From Cognaticolwellia sediminilitoris (GTDB lineage: Bacteria; Pseudomonadota; Gammaproteobacteria; Enterobacterales; Alteromonadaceae): a DNA stretch of 64,000 nucleotides. The position numbers and the translations under genes were made by a program. The DNA lies in contig NBOG01000002.1 of assembly GCA_002104535.1 (NCBI GenBank), positions 256,240 through 320,239 of the forward strand. Direction: 5' to 3'. The notes under the pieces were generated by a model. That model saw nothing but the letters and a program-made list of their open reading frames with translations, did no database searches and was not told where the DNA came from. Shown here in pieces: positions 50,762 through 60,777 of the stretch; the stretch's first letter is position 1, and each line of letters starts with the position of its first letter.

Positions 50762-53700
50762 TTAGGCCCGTAAATGATTCGCTAATTCGTTTAACATGGT
50801 TGTGATCAAGACAAAGCGAGATTTAGCATCATCAGTGGCTTGCTTAAACTTCAACTTATTTGCCCCTTCCATTTTGTAGATTTTAGGCTGTTGCTGAATT
50901 AAGCCCATAATAAACATCACATCTACTTTGGTGTCGTTGCTAAATTCAATTGAGCCACCAGTAGGGCCAACATCAATACGTGAAATGCCAATTTTTTCAG
51001 CTTTAAGCTTGAGTTTAGCAATATGCACTAAGTTTTTAGCCGGCTGTGGTAGCAAACCAAAACGGTCAATAAGCTCTACCTGCACGTCATCGAGTGCTTG
51101 TTTGTTTTTACAACTAGCGATACGTTTATACAAGCTTAATCGTATGCTGACATCAAAAATATAGTCATCAGGCAGTAAGGCTGGTACGCGTAAATCTACT
51201 TCGGTTTGAGCTTTGGTGACTTGTTCAAGCGATAACTCTTTACCTTCTTTTAGCGCGGCAACTGCAGCATCTAACATTTCCATATAAAGGCTAAAGCCGA
51301 CTTGGCTCATTGAGCCACTTTGATCTTCGCCTAACAATTCACCGGCGCCACGAATTTCTAAATCGTGTGTGGCTAAGGTAAATCCTGCCCCTAAATCTTC
51401 TAATGAGGCGATAGCTTCAAGACGTTTTTTCGCATCTTTGGTCATGCGCTTTTCATGCGGTGTCAATAAATACGCATACGCTTGATGATGTGAGCGACCA
51501 ACACGGCCACGTAATTGATGCAGTTGGGCTAAACCTAAGTGATCAGCACGGTCCATGATAATGGTATTGGCACTTGGCACATCAATACCGGTTTCAATAA
51601 TAGTGGTACAAACTAAAACATTGTAACGTTGATGATAAAAGTCGCTCATAATGCGTTCTAGTTCACGCTCGCGCATTTGACCGTGTGCGGTAATTACTTT
51701 CGCTTCAGGTAATAAAGCGCGAATATCAGCTGCGGTTTTATCAATGGTGTCGACATTATTGTGTAGAAAGTAAACTTGGCCACCGCGTAAAACTTCTCGA
51801 AGAATCGACTCTCGGATCAAGGCGTCGTCACGTTGTCGAACGAAGGTTTTTACCGCTAAGCGTTTCGCAGGAGGCGTGGCAATAATCGATAAGTCACGCA
51901 TGCCGCCCATAGCCATATTTAAGGTTCTTGGAATAGGCGTAGCGGTTAGGGTTAAAATATCAACATTAGCGCGTAACTGCTTTATTTTTTCTTTTTGCTT
52001 GACGCCGAACCTATGTTCTTCATCGACTACGAGTAACCCTAAATCTTTATATTTTATGCTGTTTTGTAGTAGTTTGTGGGTGCCAATCAAGATGTCAATT
52101 TTACCTGATTCGACATCTTTGATAATGGCATTTTGCTCTATCGCAGTTTTAAAGCGCGATAATACTTCGATGCTAATGGGCCAGTTGGCAAAACGATCAC
52201 GAAAGTTTTCATAATGTTGTTGAGCCAGCAAGGTTGTTGGTACTAATATCGCGACTTGTTTAGCGTCATTTACCGCGATAAACGCTGCACGCATCGCCAC
52301 TTCGGTTTTACCAAAACCAACATCACCACAAACTAATCGGTCCATGGTTTTCGGTGAAAGCATGTCACTGATCACTGCATTGATGGCTTGTTCTTGATCT
52401 AAGGTTTCTTCAAAACCAAAACTATCGGCAAAAGCGCGATAGTCATCTTTATCTCGTTTAAAACTATGGCCGTGATTACTGGCGCGCTTGGCGTAAATAT
52501 CGAGTAACTCAGCGGCAACGTCTCGCACTTTTTCTGCAGCTTTTTGCTTAGCTTTACTCCAAGTATCGTTACCCAGTTTATGTAAAGGAGCGTGCTCAGC
52601 GTCAGCTCCTGAATATCGACTAATTAAATGTAATGAAGCAACGGGGACATATAATTTTGACTCACCAGCATAACTCAGCATTAAAAATTCAGTGGTGATG
52701 CCGCCATTTTCTATGGTTTGTAAGCCCATATAGCGACCAATGCCATGTTCAATATGCACTACGGGTTGGCCAATACTTAGCTCTGCTAAGTTTTTAAATA
52801 TGGCGTCGTTTTGCACATCAAGCTGTTTATTGCGGCGTCTTGTTTGGCGAACTCTATCGCCTAATAATTCAGCTTCAGTAATGAGCGCAATAGCATTCTT
52901 TTTAGCACTACCTTTGGCTTGAAAAATAAAACCAGCACTTAAGGCATTAACGGTGATGCCCAATTGCTCATCACTGTTCACAAAGTCTTCAATGCAGGTA
53001 AAAGTGCTAGGTTTAATTTGGTTACGTTGTAATAACTCTAAAACACTCTCGCGTCGACCTTGGCTTTCTGCGACAAATAATAGTTTGTTAGGCGTTTCTT
53101 TACTGACAACGAAATTATTTAGCAGTTCAAATGGCTGCTTTAATTTATGATCAATAGTCAAGTCCGGTAAAGGGTGCACATCAAACTGAACATGTGATGC
53201 TTTAACTTCGTCCTCGATAAGCTCTGGTTTTAAATTGATGCGATCGAAAGGTTTTAAGGCACTGTAGAGCTCTTCACTATTCAAAAATAAGTGGCTTGGC
53301 GGTAGAAGCGGACGTGTTGGATCATAACGTCTGTCTTCGTAACGGTAGTCAATATCGGTCCAATAATGCGTTAACGCTTTATCAATATCACCGCTGATTA
53401 TGACTAAAGTATTGTCAGCGAGGTAATCACATAAGGTATTGGTTTGCTCGAAAAACAGTGGTAAATAATATTCAATGCCGGCGGGCATTATGCCATTACT
53501 GACTTGATGATAAATTGATTCTTTGTCGATAGTGCTGGTGAATTGTTCACGATATTGGCTGCGAAACAAGTTAGTCCCGTCGGTATCGGTGGGAAATTCG
53601 TGTGCAGGCAGTAAGTTTATCGCGTCAATTTTGTCGCTTGAACGTTGGTTTTCTGGATCAAATAAGCGTATTTCGTCAATTTCGTCATCAAAAAAATCTA

Positions 53701-54271
53701 AACGAAACGGTGTTTTACTGCCCATTGGAAATAAATCCAAAATAGCGCCACGAGCAGAAAACTCACCGTGCTCCATAACCTGATCTACGCAGCGATAGCC
53801 ACTGGCTTCTAAGTTTTGTCTTAGTTGATGTAAATCTTTTTTATCACCTTTTTTAATGATCAGACTATTGGCTTCTATGTATTGCTTAGGGGCTAAACGC
53901 TGCATTAAAGTCGAAATAGGGACAATAACAATACCATTGTCCATGCGCGATAGCTGATACAAGGTCGCTAATCGCTGCGAGATAATATCTTGGTGTGGCG
54001 AAAAGGTATCGTAAGGTAAGGTTTCCCAATCTGGAAATAAGCAAATGGGTAATTTGGCTTGTTTATTTAAACTGGCAAGTTCTTGCTCTAGGCGCAACGC
54101 CGATGGCGTATCATGAGTTAACAGTAGCACAGGTTGCTGGGTTGACAATGCGCCATTAAAAATAGCGACGGTTGCACTACTACCAGGTAGGTTTTGCCAG
54201 ATTTTTTTATCGGCATTCTTCCCTCGGCTTTTAGCTAAAACCGGACTGAATAGACTTACATTTTTACTCAT
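50762..54271 (-). CDS. mfd: Transcription-repair coupling factor
   Basis: Mfd removes stalled RNA polymerase at DNA lesions and recruits UvrA. The 1169 residues match the family. In order: the N-terminal UvrB-homology region, the RNA-polymerase-interaction domain (about 490-560), the RecG-like helicase with Walker A GDVGFGKTE (about 646-654) and DEEHRFG (about 748-754), and a C-terminal TRCF domain. ATG 54271 is a clean start. csiV follows on the same strand 98 bases later. The upstream region holds a small palindromic repeat at 54310. Confidence 0.97.
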   Translation of the reverse strand: MSKNVSLFSPVLAKSRGKNADKKIWQNLPGSSATVAIFNGALSTQQPVLLLTHDTPSALRLEQELASLNKQAKLPICLFPDWETLPYDTFSPHQDIISQRLATLYQLSRMDNGIVIVPISTLMQRLAPKQYIEANSLIIKKGDKKDLHQLRQNLEASGYRCVDQVMEHGEFSARGAILDLFPMGSKTPFRLDFFDDEIDEIRLFDPENQRSSDKIDAINLLPAHEFPTDTDGTNLFRSQYREQFTSTIDKESIYHQVSNGIMPAGIEYYLPLFFEQTNTLCDYLADNTLVIISGDIDKALTHYWTDIDYRYEDRRYDPTRPLLPPSHLFLNSEELYSALKPFDRINLKPELIEDEVKASHVQFDVHPLPDLTIDHKLKQPFELLNNFVVSKETPNKLLFVAESQGRRESVLELLQRNQIKPSTFTCIEDFVNSDEQLGITVNALSAGFIFQAKGSAKKNAIALITEAELLGDRVRQTRRRNKQLDVQNDAIFKNLAELSIGQPVVHIEHGIGRYMGLQTIENGGITTEFLMLSYAGESKLYVPVASLHLISRYSGADAEHAPLHKLGNDTWSKAKQKAAEKVRDVAAELLDIYAKRASNHGHSFKRDKDDYRAFADSFGFEETLDQEQAINAVISDMLSPKTMDRLVCGDVGFGKTEVAMRAAFIAVNDAKQVAILVPTTLLAQQHYENFRDRFANWPISIEVLSRFKTAIEQNAIIKDVESGKIDILIGTHKLLQNSIKYKDLGLLVVDEEHRFGVKQKEKIKQLRANVDILTLTATPIPRTLNMAMGGMRDLSIIATPPAKRLAVKTFVRQRDDALIRESILREVLRGGQVYFLHNNVDTIDKTAADIRALLPEAKVITAHGQMRERELERIMSDFYHQRYNVLVCTTIIETGIDVPSANTIIMDRADHLGLAQLHQLRGRVGRSHHQAYAYLLTPHEKRMTKDAKKRLEAIASLEDLGAGFTLATHDLEIRGAGELLGEDQSGSMSQVGFSLYMEMLDAAVAALKEGKELSLEQVTKAQTEVDLRVPALLPDDYIFDVSIRLSLYKRIASCKNKQALDDVQVELIDRFGLLPQPAKNLVHIAKLKLKAEKIGISRIDVGPTGGSIEFSNDTKVDVMFIMGLIQQQPKIYKMEGANKLKFKQATDDAKSRFVLITTMLNELANHLRA

Positions 54272-54618
54272 GTTTGCTCTTTTATGATGTTGACGCTAAA
54301 TCGAGGTTAATACCAAACGGATAAATTAATTCTCGTTAAGTAATCAAGTAATTAGACCGATTGGTTGAACTACCCGGTTTACTAAATTTTTGCCTATCTT
54401 AACATGAGTTTTATCGGATCTTTAACCGCTAAATCAAAGCGATTTTTGTGGCTTTAATTATTTAGCGCATGCAGTTAAAGATCTCGTTATTTAAAGCGTG
54501 TATAATATGGCGCAATTGAATCACTATTGTGTTGCTATACGCAGGTAGATTAAGACCAGTCTACTGTCAGTTTAGTTAACATTAACCAGCGAAAAACGTT
54601 GGATTTTTGGAGAAGTTT
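54272..54618. other. mfd-yehS divergent intergenic region
   Basis: The 347 bases hold promoters of both genes and the inverted repeat at 54310-54366. No coding frame is supported. No exact promoter can be singled out. Confidence 0.5.
54310..54366. repeat. Short inverted-repeat element near mfd
   Basis: ACCAAACGGATAAATTAATT at the left is complementary, with mismatches, to AATTAGACCGATTGGT at the right, giving a 57-bp palindromic unit. It shares its end sequence (ATACCAAACGGAT...) with the larger element at 57995-58259, so it may be an internally deleted copy. Confidence 0.65.
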
Positions 54619-55281
54619 GTGACTAACAACGATGTTTTACGCCGCCTGAGATATACCTTTAATTTTAATGATCAAAAAGTTATTGCTATTTTTGCTGCTG
54701 GCGATTTAACCGTAACACGCGATCAGATTAGTAACTGGTTAAAGAAAGAAGAAGACCCTGCTTACGTAAATTGCCCTGATACAACTTTTGCTGCTTTTTT
54801 AAATGGCTTTATCAATGAACGTCGTGGCAAGAAAGAAGGCGAACCAGCGAAGGCTGAAAAGCGCTTAAATAATAATATTATCCTGACAAAACTTAAAATT
54901 GCCTTTAATTTGAAAGCTGAAGATATTATCGAGATGTTGGCATTAGCTAATTTTAGATTAAATAAGCCAGAGTTAAGTGCCTTCTCTCGCAAACCTGATC
55001 ATAAAAATTATCGTGAATGTAAAGACCAAGTGTTACGTAATTTTCTGCAAGGTATTGATAAGAAGTTTCATGTACAACGTCGTGCAAAAGCACAAGTGAC
55101 AAAACCTGTTGAAGAAGAAACGATAGACAAGTTAGAAACTGTTTTAGCGGATAAAAATTATAATTCTGCAAAAGCTAACGCGAGCAAAATTTATGTTAAT
55201 CCGAATAAAACTAAAGTTGAGCGTAAACCTGGCGAGCGAAAAGTACTAAAACTTAAACCGAAAGACATTTGGGGTGAATAA
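54619..55281 (+). CDS. yehS: YehS-like DUF1456 protein
   Basis: A 220-residue protein with two DUF1456 modules (about 1-75 and 80-150), recognisable by NDVLRRLRYTFNFND and the repeat ILTKLKIAFNLKAEDI, with AFLNGF and NFLQGI ends. A basic C-terminal tail (about 160-220) adds many Lys residues. The function of DUF1456 is unknown. The start is GTG 54619, with GGAG six bases upstream; an in-frame TTG precedes it. Divergent from mfd. Confidence 0.87.
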   Translation: MTNNDVLRRLRYTFNFNDQKVIAIFAAGDLTVTRDQISNWLKKEEDPAYVNCPDTTFAAFLNGFINERRGKKEGEPAKAEKRLNNNIILTKLKIAFNLKAEDIIEMLALANFRLNKPELSAFSRKPDHKNYRECKDQVLRNFLQGIDKKFHVQRRAKAQVTKPVEEETIDKLETVLADKNYNSAKANASKIYVNPNKTKVERKPGERKVLKLKPKDIWGE

Positions 55282-55361
55282 GTTTCGCTTAACGTCTTGG
55301 TTATAATTACGCTATATTGAAATTCGATAAATTCTACAATAATAAAAATAAGGAATTAAAT

Positions 55362-55811
55362 ATGTCGGAAAGTACCACAGAGCAGGAAATAACGACTTTA
55401 CCCAGTTGGTTTAAAGTGGCGGCAATCATCGCACTTGTATGGAATTTACTGGGAGTGATGGCGTTTGTGGGCCATATGATGATGACACCAGAAAAGATCG
55501 CACAATTACCACTTGCCGAGCAGGCGCTTTATGATGCTGTACCGTTATGGGCAACAATTGCCTTCGCTTTTGCGGTTTTTGGTGGTGCATTGGGCAGCTT
55601 AGCGTTATTAATGAAAAAAGGTCTTTGTTATCCATTGTTTATTGCTTCGTTTGTCGGCGTTGTTGTTCAACAAGTACATTCGTTTTTCATCAGTAACTCC
55701 TATGAAGTGTATGGACCAGGTGGCACCATCATGCCAATAATGGTAGTGATTATTGCATTAGTATTAATACTGTTTTCAGCAAAAGGTCATAAACACAACT
55801 GGTTTAATTAA
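55362..55811 (+). CDS. Small four-span membrane protein
   Basis: A 149-residue inner-membrane protein with four hydrophobic stretches (about 15-37, 60-82, 87-108 and 120-140) and a short polar N-terminus. I recognise no specific family. ATG 55362 has AGGA upstream, so it is preferred over an in-frame TTG at 55317. It lies 80 bases after yehS and ends at a strong terminator. Confidence 0.7.
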   Translation: MSESTTEQEITTLPSWFKVAAIIALVWNLLGVMAFVGHMMMTPEKIAQLPLAEQALYDAVPLWATIAFAFAVFGGALGSLALLMKKGLCYPLFIASFVGVVVQQVHSFFISNSYEVYGPGGTIMPIMVVIIALVLILFSAKGHKHNWFN

Positions 55812-55840
55812 ACGACCTTAACGTAATAACATTAACTTTT

Positions 55841-55866
55841 AAAACCTGCAAATGCAGGTTTTTTTG
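55841..55866 (+). terminator. Rho-independent terminator after the membrane-protein gene
   Basis: A 10-bp stem AAAACCTGCA / TGCAGGTTTT with an AA loop is followed by further T residues. It separates the yehS side from yeiH. Confidence 0.93.
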
Positions 55867-55959
55867 TCGCTGGTTTTTAATAAAAATCAACAATATCATC
55901 AGCTCTGGTGATACAATTTCAATGTTAATACAAACGCAACCTGTCGGTTTAAAGGAAAT

Positions 55960-56946
55960 ATGCTGGTAAATTTTAAAGCTAAATTACTTGGTGTCGGTTT
56001 ATGTTCGTTGATTGCGGTCATCGCAACGTTTATCGCGACTCGCTATCAATTACCGATGATACTTTTAGCGTTATTGCTTGGGTTGGCCCTTAATACACTT
56101 TATCGCAGTGAAACTATTCAAGCCGGTGTTAATTTTTGTTCACGCGATCTTTTACGATTTTGTGTTGGTTTGCTAGGTGTTCGAATTGTTTTCGCAGATA
56201 TTGTCTCACTGGGGATAACTCCACCATTAATTGTCATCGCGAGTATGGCCCTAACGATACTTTTTGGCGTGTTATTTGCGCGCGTATTAGGGCTGTCAAA
56301 AGCTTTTGGAGTGCTGTCGGGTGGCGCAGTTGCTGTTTGTGGAGTATCTGCGGCCGCGGCAATTTCAACGGTGTTACCGAATAATAAATCGCAAGAAAAG
56401 TACTTTGCACTGACAGTGATTGGCATTACTACCTTCAGTACCTTGTCGATGATATTTTATCCACTTATTGCCGGTTATTTAGGATTCTCTGATGAACTCG
56501 CTGGAATTTTTATTGGCGGGGCAATTCACGACGTTGCACAAGTTGTTGGTGCAGGTTATAGCATTTCACCCGAGGCGGGCGATGTTGCGACTTATATTAA
56601 ATTGCTCAGAGTTACCTTGTTAATGCCGATAGTGATGTTGGTGTTTTTTGCGTTTAAAGAAAAAGATAGCAAAATGTCAGGAGGGGTTAGTACTTTTATT
56701 CCGGGATTTTTGATTATGTTTTTTATCTTGGCATTTTTAAAAAATGTCGGCGCTTTACCTGAAGCTTTCATTGCCTTTATTCGCGCGTTGTCGAGTAACT
56801 TATTAGTGGTCGCAATTGCCGCAATTGGTGTTAAAACCTCTTTAAAACAGGTTTTTTCAGTAGGTTGGCGTCCAGTTTTATTAATGGGTAGTGAAACGGT
56901 GTTCTTAGCAAGTTTGATTATTGCAGGTATCGTCTTTATTTACTAA
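55960..56946 (+). CDS. yeiH: YeiH-family putative sulfate exporter
   Basis: A 328-residue inner-membrane protein of the YeiH (PSE) family, with about ten hydrophobic spans. Family landmarks include FCVGLLGVRIVF (about 67-78), GGAVAVCGVSAAAAI (about 122-136) and GAIHDVAQVVGAG (about 187-199). Substrates are debated; sulfate export is a prediction by annotation only. ATG 55960 has AAGGAA upstream. No LysR regulator lies next to it. A convergent RIO kinase gene follows. Confidence 0.85.
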   Translation: MLVNFKAKLLGVGLCSLIAVIATFIATRYQLPMILLALLLGLALNTLYRSETIQAGVNFCSRDLLRFCVGLLGVRIVFADIVSLGITPPLIVIASMALTILFGVLFARVLGLSKAFGVLSGGAVAVCGVSAAAAISTVLPNNKSQEKYFALTVIGITTFSTLSMIFYPLIAGYLGFSDELAGIFIGGAIHDVAQVVGAGYSISPEAGDVATYIKLLRVTLLMPIVMLVFFAFKEKDSKMSGGVSTFIPGFLIMFFILAFLKNVGALPEAFIAFIRALSSNLLVVAIAAIGVKTSLKQVFSVGWRPVLLMGSETVFLASLIIAGIVFIY

Positions 56947-57075
56947 GTGTAACTATTTACCAAAAGTAACTGACCGGCAAAGTAACTTGAATTTCAGGTC
57001 GATAGTGTTTTGTTTATGTAAGTAGAAGCAGAAAGGATTATTAATTAACCTTAGCAAAGTTTTGGTTCGGCTTAA

Positions 57076-57942
57076 TTAATAATCGTCGTCAACAGCATTC
57101 GCTTCACTAATACGCTCAATTCTTGCTTCTTCTTCCTCAAACGCGGCTTTAATTTCTTCTAGAACGGTATCAACGTCTGCACTTTCAGTGCTCTCTTGGA
57201 AAAGACCTGTGAGGTTTGATTCTGGTGTTAGCTCGCCACTTTCAAATAATGCCCACATTTCTTGGCCATATTTGCTTTGCTTTAATGCTGGACAAAATTG
57301 CGCATAATAATTTGTCATATTATTAACATCGCGCATTAACATCGATTTTGCATTGTTGTTAGCCGAGGCATCTACCGCTTGGGGTAAATCAATAATGACC
57401 GGACCATAATCGTCAACTAAGACATTAAACTCAGATAAGTCACCGTGGATAATACCCGCACAGAGCATTAACTTAACGTAATGCATAACAAGCGTGTGAT
57501 CTTCTTGTGCTTGCTCTTCAGACATTACAACGTCGTTTAAACGCGGCGCAACATCGCCTTCATCGTTAGTCACTAATTCCATCAATAGCACACCGTCAAA
57601 ACAACCAAAAGGCTGCGGAACACGCACACCGGCTTCAGCTAATTTGTAAAGTGCGTCTACTTCAGCATTTTGCCAAGCAGACTCTTGTTGGTCGCGACCG
57701 TATTTTGAACCTTTTTCCATCGCGCGAGCACGGCGACTATTACGGCTTTTTCTGCCTTCTTGATATTGAGCAGCTTTCTTAAAACTACGCTTGATAGCTT
57801 CTTTGTAAACTTTTGCACAACGAACGTCGTCGCCACATCGAACCATATAAACCGTGGCTTCTTTACCACTCATTAATTGGCTAATTACTTCATCTACGAG
57901 GCCATCATTTACAAGCGGCTGTATGCGTTTAGGTACTTTCAT
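57076..57942 (-). CDS. RIO1-family serine protein kinase
   Basis: A 288-residue atypical protein kinase. The nucleotide loop has SGKEATVYM (about 25-33), the ATP-anchoring Lys lies in CAKVYK (about 43-48), the catalytic loop is HGDLSEFNVLVDD (about 165-177), and the metal-binding Asp is in IIDLPQA (about 183-189). All catalytic residues are present. RIO proteins in eukaryotes mature ribosomes; the bacterial role is unclear. The C-terminal tail is very acidic (ENA..DDDY). It is transcribed convergently to yeiH. Confidence 0.92.
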   Translation of the reverse strand: MKVPKRIQPLVNDGLVDEVISQLMSGKEATVYMVRCGDDVRCAKVYKEAIKRSFKKAAQYQEGRKSRNSRRARAMEKGSKYGRDQQESAWQNAEVDALYKLAEAGVRVPQPFGCFDGVLLMELVTNDEGDVAPRLNDVVMSEEQAQEDHTLVMHYVKLMLCAGIIHGDLSEFNVLVDDYGPVIIDLPQAVDASANNNAKSMLMRDVNNMTNYYAQFCPALKQSKYGQEMWALFESGELTPESNLTGLFQESTESADVDTVLEEIKAAFEEEEARIERISEANAVDDDY

Positions 57943-58336
57943 AGCGCCGTTATACCTTAGTTGGGCTTTGGATGCTAGGGTAAAATAATAACTAATACCA
58001 ATCGGACCAATTTATTGTTCACTTAGCGAGAATTAAACGGCTTAGAAGTAAGGCATTGATTGAAGAGAATGGTTATTCCCTTATCAAAATCAATAGCGCA
58101 GCATATAAGTCGTTTAAAATCGCCCTTCGGGAGCTAATTAGCAAACTGATAACATCACAAAATTGAAGAAATATAGAATAACTATGTTTAGTCAATTTTG
58201 CTCGTTCTAAGTTCGCTAATCTAGCTCTAAGTTGGTCAATAAATTAATCCGTTTGGTATGATTAATAATCAATAGATTAAAAGGTTGCTTAGTTGAGGTA
58301 TTATATTAATAACTTCACTATATTAGTATAAAGCAC
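57943..58336. other. Intergenic region filled by an inverted-repeat element
   Basis: The 394 bases between the divergent RIO kinase and reductase genes contain the element at 57995-58259 and no supported gene. Confidence 0.6.
57995..58259. repeat. MITE-like element with 23-bp terminal inverted repeats
   Basis: The left end ATACCAATCGGACCAATTTATTG (57995-58017) matches the complement of the right end CAATAAATTAATCCGTTTGGTAT (58237-58259) with four mismatches. The 265-bp element is non-coding and AT-rich. Its ends are related to the short repeat near mfd. It sits in a divergent promoter region and may supply promoter or terminator sequences. Confidence 0.75.
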
Positions 58337-59272
58337 ATGATCCCATTTATTAGTCAATTACCTGAAAATGAACAAAATGTTTGGTTAACGGCGCTTAATG
58401 ACTGTTTGCCGAATGAAAATGTTGTTCGCAGCTCGGATATATCGCCAGCCGATAAAAAGCGCTGTCAGGTTGCGATTGTTGCTAATCCTCACCCGGCGCA
58501 AATTGCTGAATTTGGACATTTAATTTGGTTGCATAGTGTTTGGGCAGGCGTTGAACATTTGATGTCGGCAGTGAAGGATTCACCTATCGAGGTGGTACGT
58601 TTAATAGATCCGATGTTAAGTCAGACTATGGCAGAAGCGGTGTTAGCTTGGAGCTTATATATACATCGAGAAATGCCACGTTATGCCAAGCAACAAATGA
58701 ATAATCACTGGCAACAACATCAATATATCCCCGCAAGTGACCGTCGAATCGGTATTTTGGGTTTAGGAGAGTTAGGCCAAGCCAGTGCCGAGCAGCTACA
58801 TCACCATGGTTTTACAGTCATGGGTTGGAGCCGCAGTAAAAAATCACTGGCTAATATTAGCAGCTATTCGGGTGATGATGGTTTAACTGAAATGCTAGCG
58901 CAATGTGATATTTTACTTTGTTTGTTACCGTTAACCCCTGCAACAAAAGAGCTAGTCAATAAATCGCGATTAGCCCTAATGCCAAAGGGGAGTGCAGTAA
59001 TTAATTTCGCTCGCGGCGCTATTATTAATACTGATGATTTGCTCGATGCTTTAAACACTCGTCATATTGACCATGCTGTGCTCGATGTTTTTGAACATGA
59101 GCCTTTGTCATCACAAAGTGAGCTTTGGCAGCATCCTGACATTACGGTTTTACCGCATATATCTGCACCGACAAACCTAAATAGTGCTTGTGACATAGTC
59201 GCTAAAAACATCATAAAGTTTCGTGAAACAGGACTGTTGCCGGTAACTGTTGATAAAGTTACTGGTTATTAA
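58337..59272 (+). CDS. ghrA: GhrA-like glyoxylate/hydroxypyruvate reductase
   Basis: A 311-residue D-2-hydroxyacid dehydrogenase. The NAD(P)-binding loop is GILGLGELGQ (about 138-147). The catalytic Arg is in FARGAIINT (about 219-227), the Glu in VFEHEPL, and the His in LPHISAPT near the C-terminus. GhrA enzymes reduce glyoxylate and hydroxypyruvate with NADPH. The subgroup assignment rests on overall form, so other 2-keto acids are possible. Starts at ATG 58337. Confidence 0.85.
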   Translation: MIPFISQLPENEQNVWLTALNDCLPNENVVRSSDISPADKKRCQVAIVANPHPAQIAEFGHLIWLHSVWAGVEHLMSAVKDSPIEVVRLIDPMLSQTMAEAVLAWSLYIHREMPRYAKQQMNNHWQQHQYIPASDRRIGILGLGELGQASAEQLHHHGFTVMGWSRSKKSLANISSYSGDDGLTEMLAQCDILLCLLPLTPATKELVNKSRLALMPKGSAVINFARGAIINTDDLLDALNTRHIDHAVLDVFEHEPLSSQSELWQHPDITVLPHISAPTNLNSACDIVAKNIIKFRETGLLPVTVDKVTGY

Positions 59273-59311
59273 CGATTAACTTCAAGCGCTTAATTTAGGC
59301 TAGTGACTTTA

Positions 59312-60142
59312 TCACTGCATGGTTTGTAAAAAATGCTTGTAGTTAGCAAGTAACTTATTGGAGCTATTGTTTGCTCGAGTGACTAAATAAATAGGGCGTT
59401 TTATCAGCAGAGGACTGTCGATAACATAAAGCGTTTTAGATTTGAGCAGTGGCGCGACTAACTCAATCGGCAAATAAGCAAAGCCGCCTTGCGATAAAAT
59501 CACTTCTAACGCGATCATCGCCGTGGTGGTTCTCAGCGCTGGTTGAAACTTGTGATGTAAAGTATGCTCTTTTTGAAAGGTTAAGCCCCAATCTACATAA
59601 ACATATTGTTCTATCAACTCATGATAATCTTCAGATGTTGAAACTAAAGCTAATTCAAAGTAACCAATAAGCTCATTAGTAAAATCAGTGTTTTTAATCG
59701 GATCGGCTAGCAAACCAATATCTAAAGTTTTTTCGCCAAGTTTTCGCTGAATCGTTTCTCGAGCTGATATTTCCATTCCCAAAGATACCTGCTGGAAAAA
59801 AACAATTGACTTATTGAGCCGAGAATTAAGATAAGCATCCCAAACATTCGGTGTTGCGGCGATATCAAATTTTATCTTTTGTTGTTTTGCTAAGGCGATT
59901 GATTGCTTAGATTGCTCCATCTGTTCAATCATCAAATTAGCGTGCGCAATCAACATTTCGCCAGCTGGTGTTAATTTTAAATTGTTTTTATCACGAATAA
60001 ATAAGTGAGAATCATAAAATTCTTCTAATTGTTTTATTCTTGCACTCACGGCAGCTTGTGTAATAAAAAGGTTTTCAGCAGCACGGCCAAAGTGTCTGGT
60101 TTCAGCTACTTGTAGGAATGTTTTAAATACCCGAATGTCCAT
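59312..60142 (-). CDS. hdfR: HdfR-like LysR regulator
   Basis: A 276-residue LysR-type regulator. The N-terminal winged helix-turn-helix (about 1-60) carries FKTFLQVAETRHFGRAAENL, close to HdfR of E. coli (a repressor of flhDC and controller of other genes). The start ATG 60142 gives the family's MDxxxFKTFL beginning; TTG 60163 would add an unmatched extension. It is divergent from maoP, the same arrangement as in E. coli, which supports the name. Its targets here are unknown. Confidence 0.88.
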   Translation of the reverse strand: MDIRVFKTFLQVAETRHFGRAAENLFITQAAVSARIKQLEEFYDSHLFIRDKNNLKLTPAGEMLIAHANLMIEQMEQSKQSIALAKQQKIKFDIAATPNVWDAYLNSRLNKSIVFFQQVSLGMEISARETIQRKLGEKTLDIGLLADPIKNTDFTNELIGYFELALVSTSEDYHELIEQYVYVDWGLTFQKEHTLHHKFQPALRTTTAMIALEVILSQGGFAYLPIELVAPLLKSKTLYVIDSPLLIKRPIYLVTRANNSSNKLLANYKHFLQTMQ

Positions 60143-60309
60143 AATATACGTCAATAAATTCAATTAGCTCTAATGTATGAGATATTTATCAATACGACAA
60201 TTTTTTTTTGTTTTTCTTATGCAGCTTTTTGGTTTAAGTTTGCCAACAGTTGGTGTCGATAGACACTAAATCTTGGTTAAATTACTTAAATATTTCAAGA
60301 GGTGCTGCA

Positions 60310-60651
60310 ATGGAAACGTCTATTCGTAAGGGGAGTAAGCCTTTTTATGGTGATGCTATTTTTTCACATGGTATTTCACGAAGTGGCTACTTTAATAAAC
60401 GCGAGTCTGAAGAGCTACAAGAATACGGTGCAACATTTGAAGCATTATTGTCAGGAGCACTAGTACCTGAAAATGAGGAAGAGTTAGCTTTTATCTCAGG
60501 TATGCAAATTCAAAATGAAAGTGAACTGTATTCGGTTAAGCTTTGGAATAAATATCTACAAAGTGTGATCAAATCAAAATGCCATCATGGCTTTATGATC
60601 AGCGAAGCAAATGCAAGATCTCACACTTATGCTTTAGAAGGCGCGGCATAA
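60310..60651 (+). CDS. maoP: Macrodomain Ori organisation protein MaoP (DUF413)
   Basis: A 113-residue DUF413 protein. In E. coli MaoP acts with the maoS site to organise the Ori macrodomain. Family features are KPFYGDAIFSHGISRSGYFN near the N-terminus and FISGMQIQNESEL in the middle. ATG 60310 has AGAGG upstream and removes 20 poorly matched residues of the longer frame. The hdfR/maoP divergent pair is conserved in Gammaproteobacteria. Confidence 0.9.
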   Translation: METSIRKGSKPFYGDAIFSHGISRSGYFNKRESEELQEYGATFEALLSGALVPENEEELAFISGMQIQNESELYSVKLWNKYLQSVIKSKCHHGFMISEANARSHTYALEGAA

Positions 60652-60737
60652 ACAATTCCTTATTCACGCGCTGATGTCTTCAGTTATAACATCTTTAGTC
60701 AGTGTGAATATGTCTCTGCAATTCTCTTTTTAGCAAC

Positions 60738-60760
60738 GACCAGTGTCATTGACACTGGTC
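60738..60760. terminator. Perfect 11-bp hairpin between maoP and the sortase gene
   Basis: GACCAGTGTCA and its complement flank a single central T, between the convergent ends of maoP and the sortase gene. No long T-run follows on either strand, so termination strength is uncertain. Confidence 0.55.
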
Positions 60761-60777
60761 ATATCCACTTCCACCGC

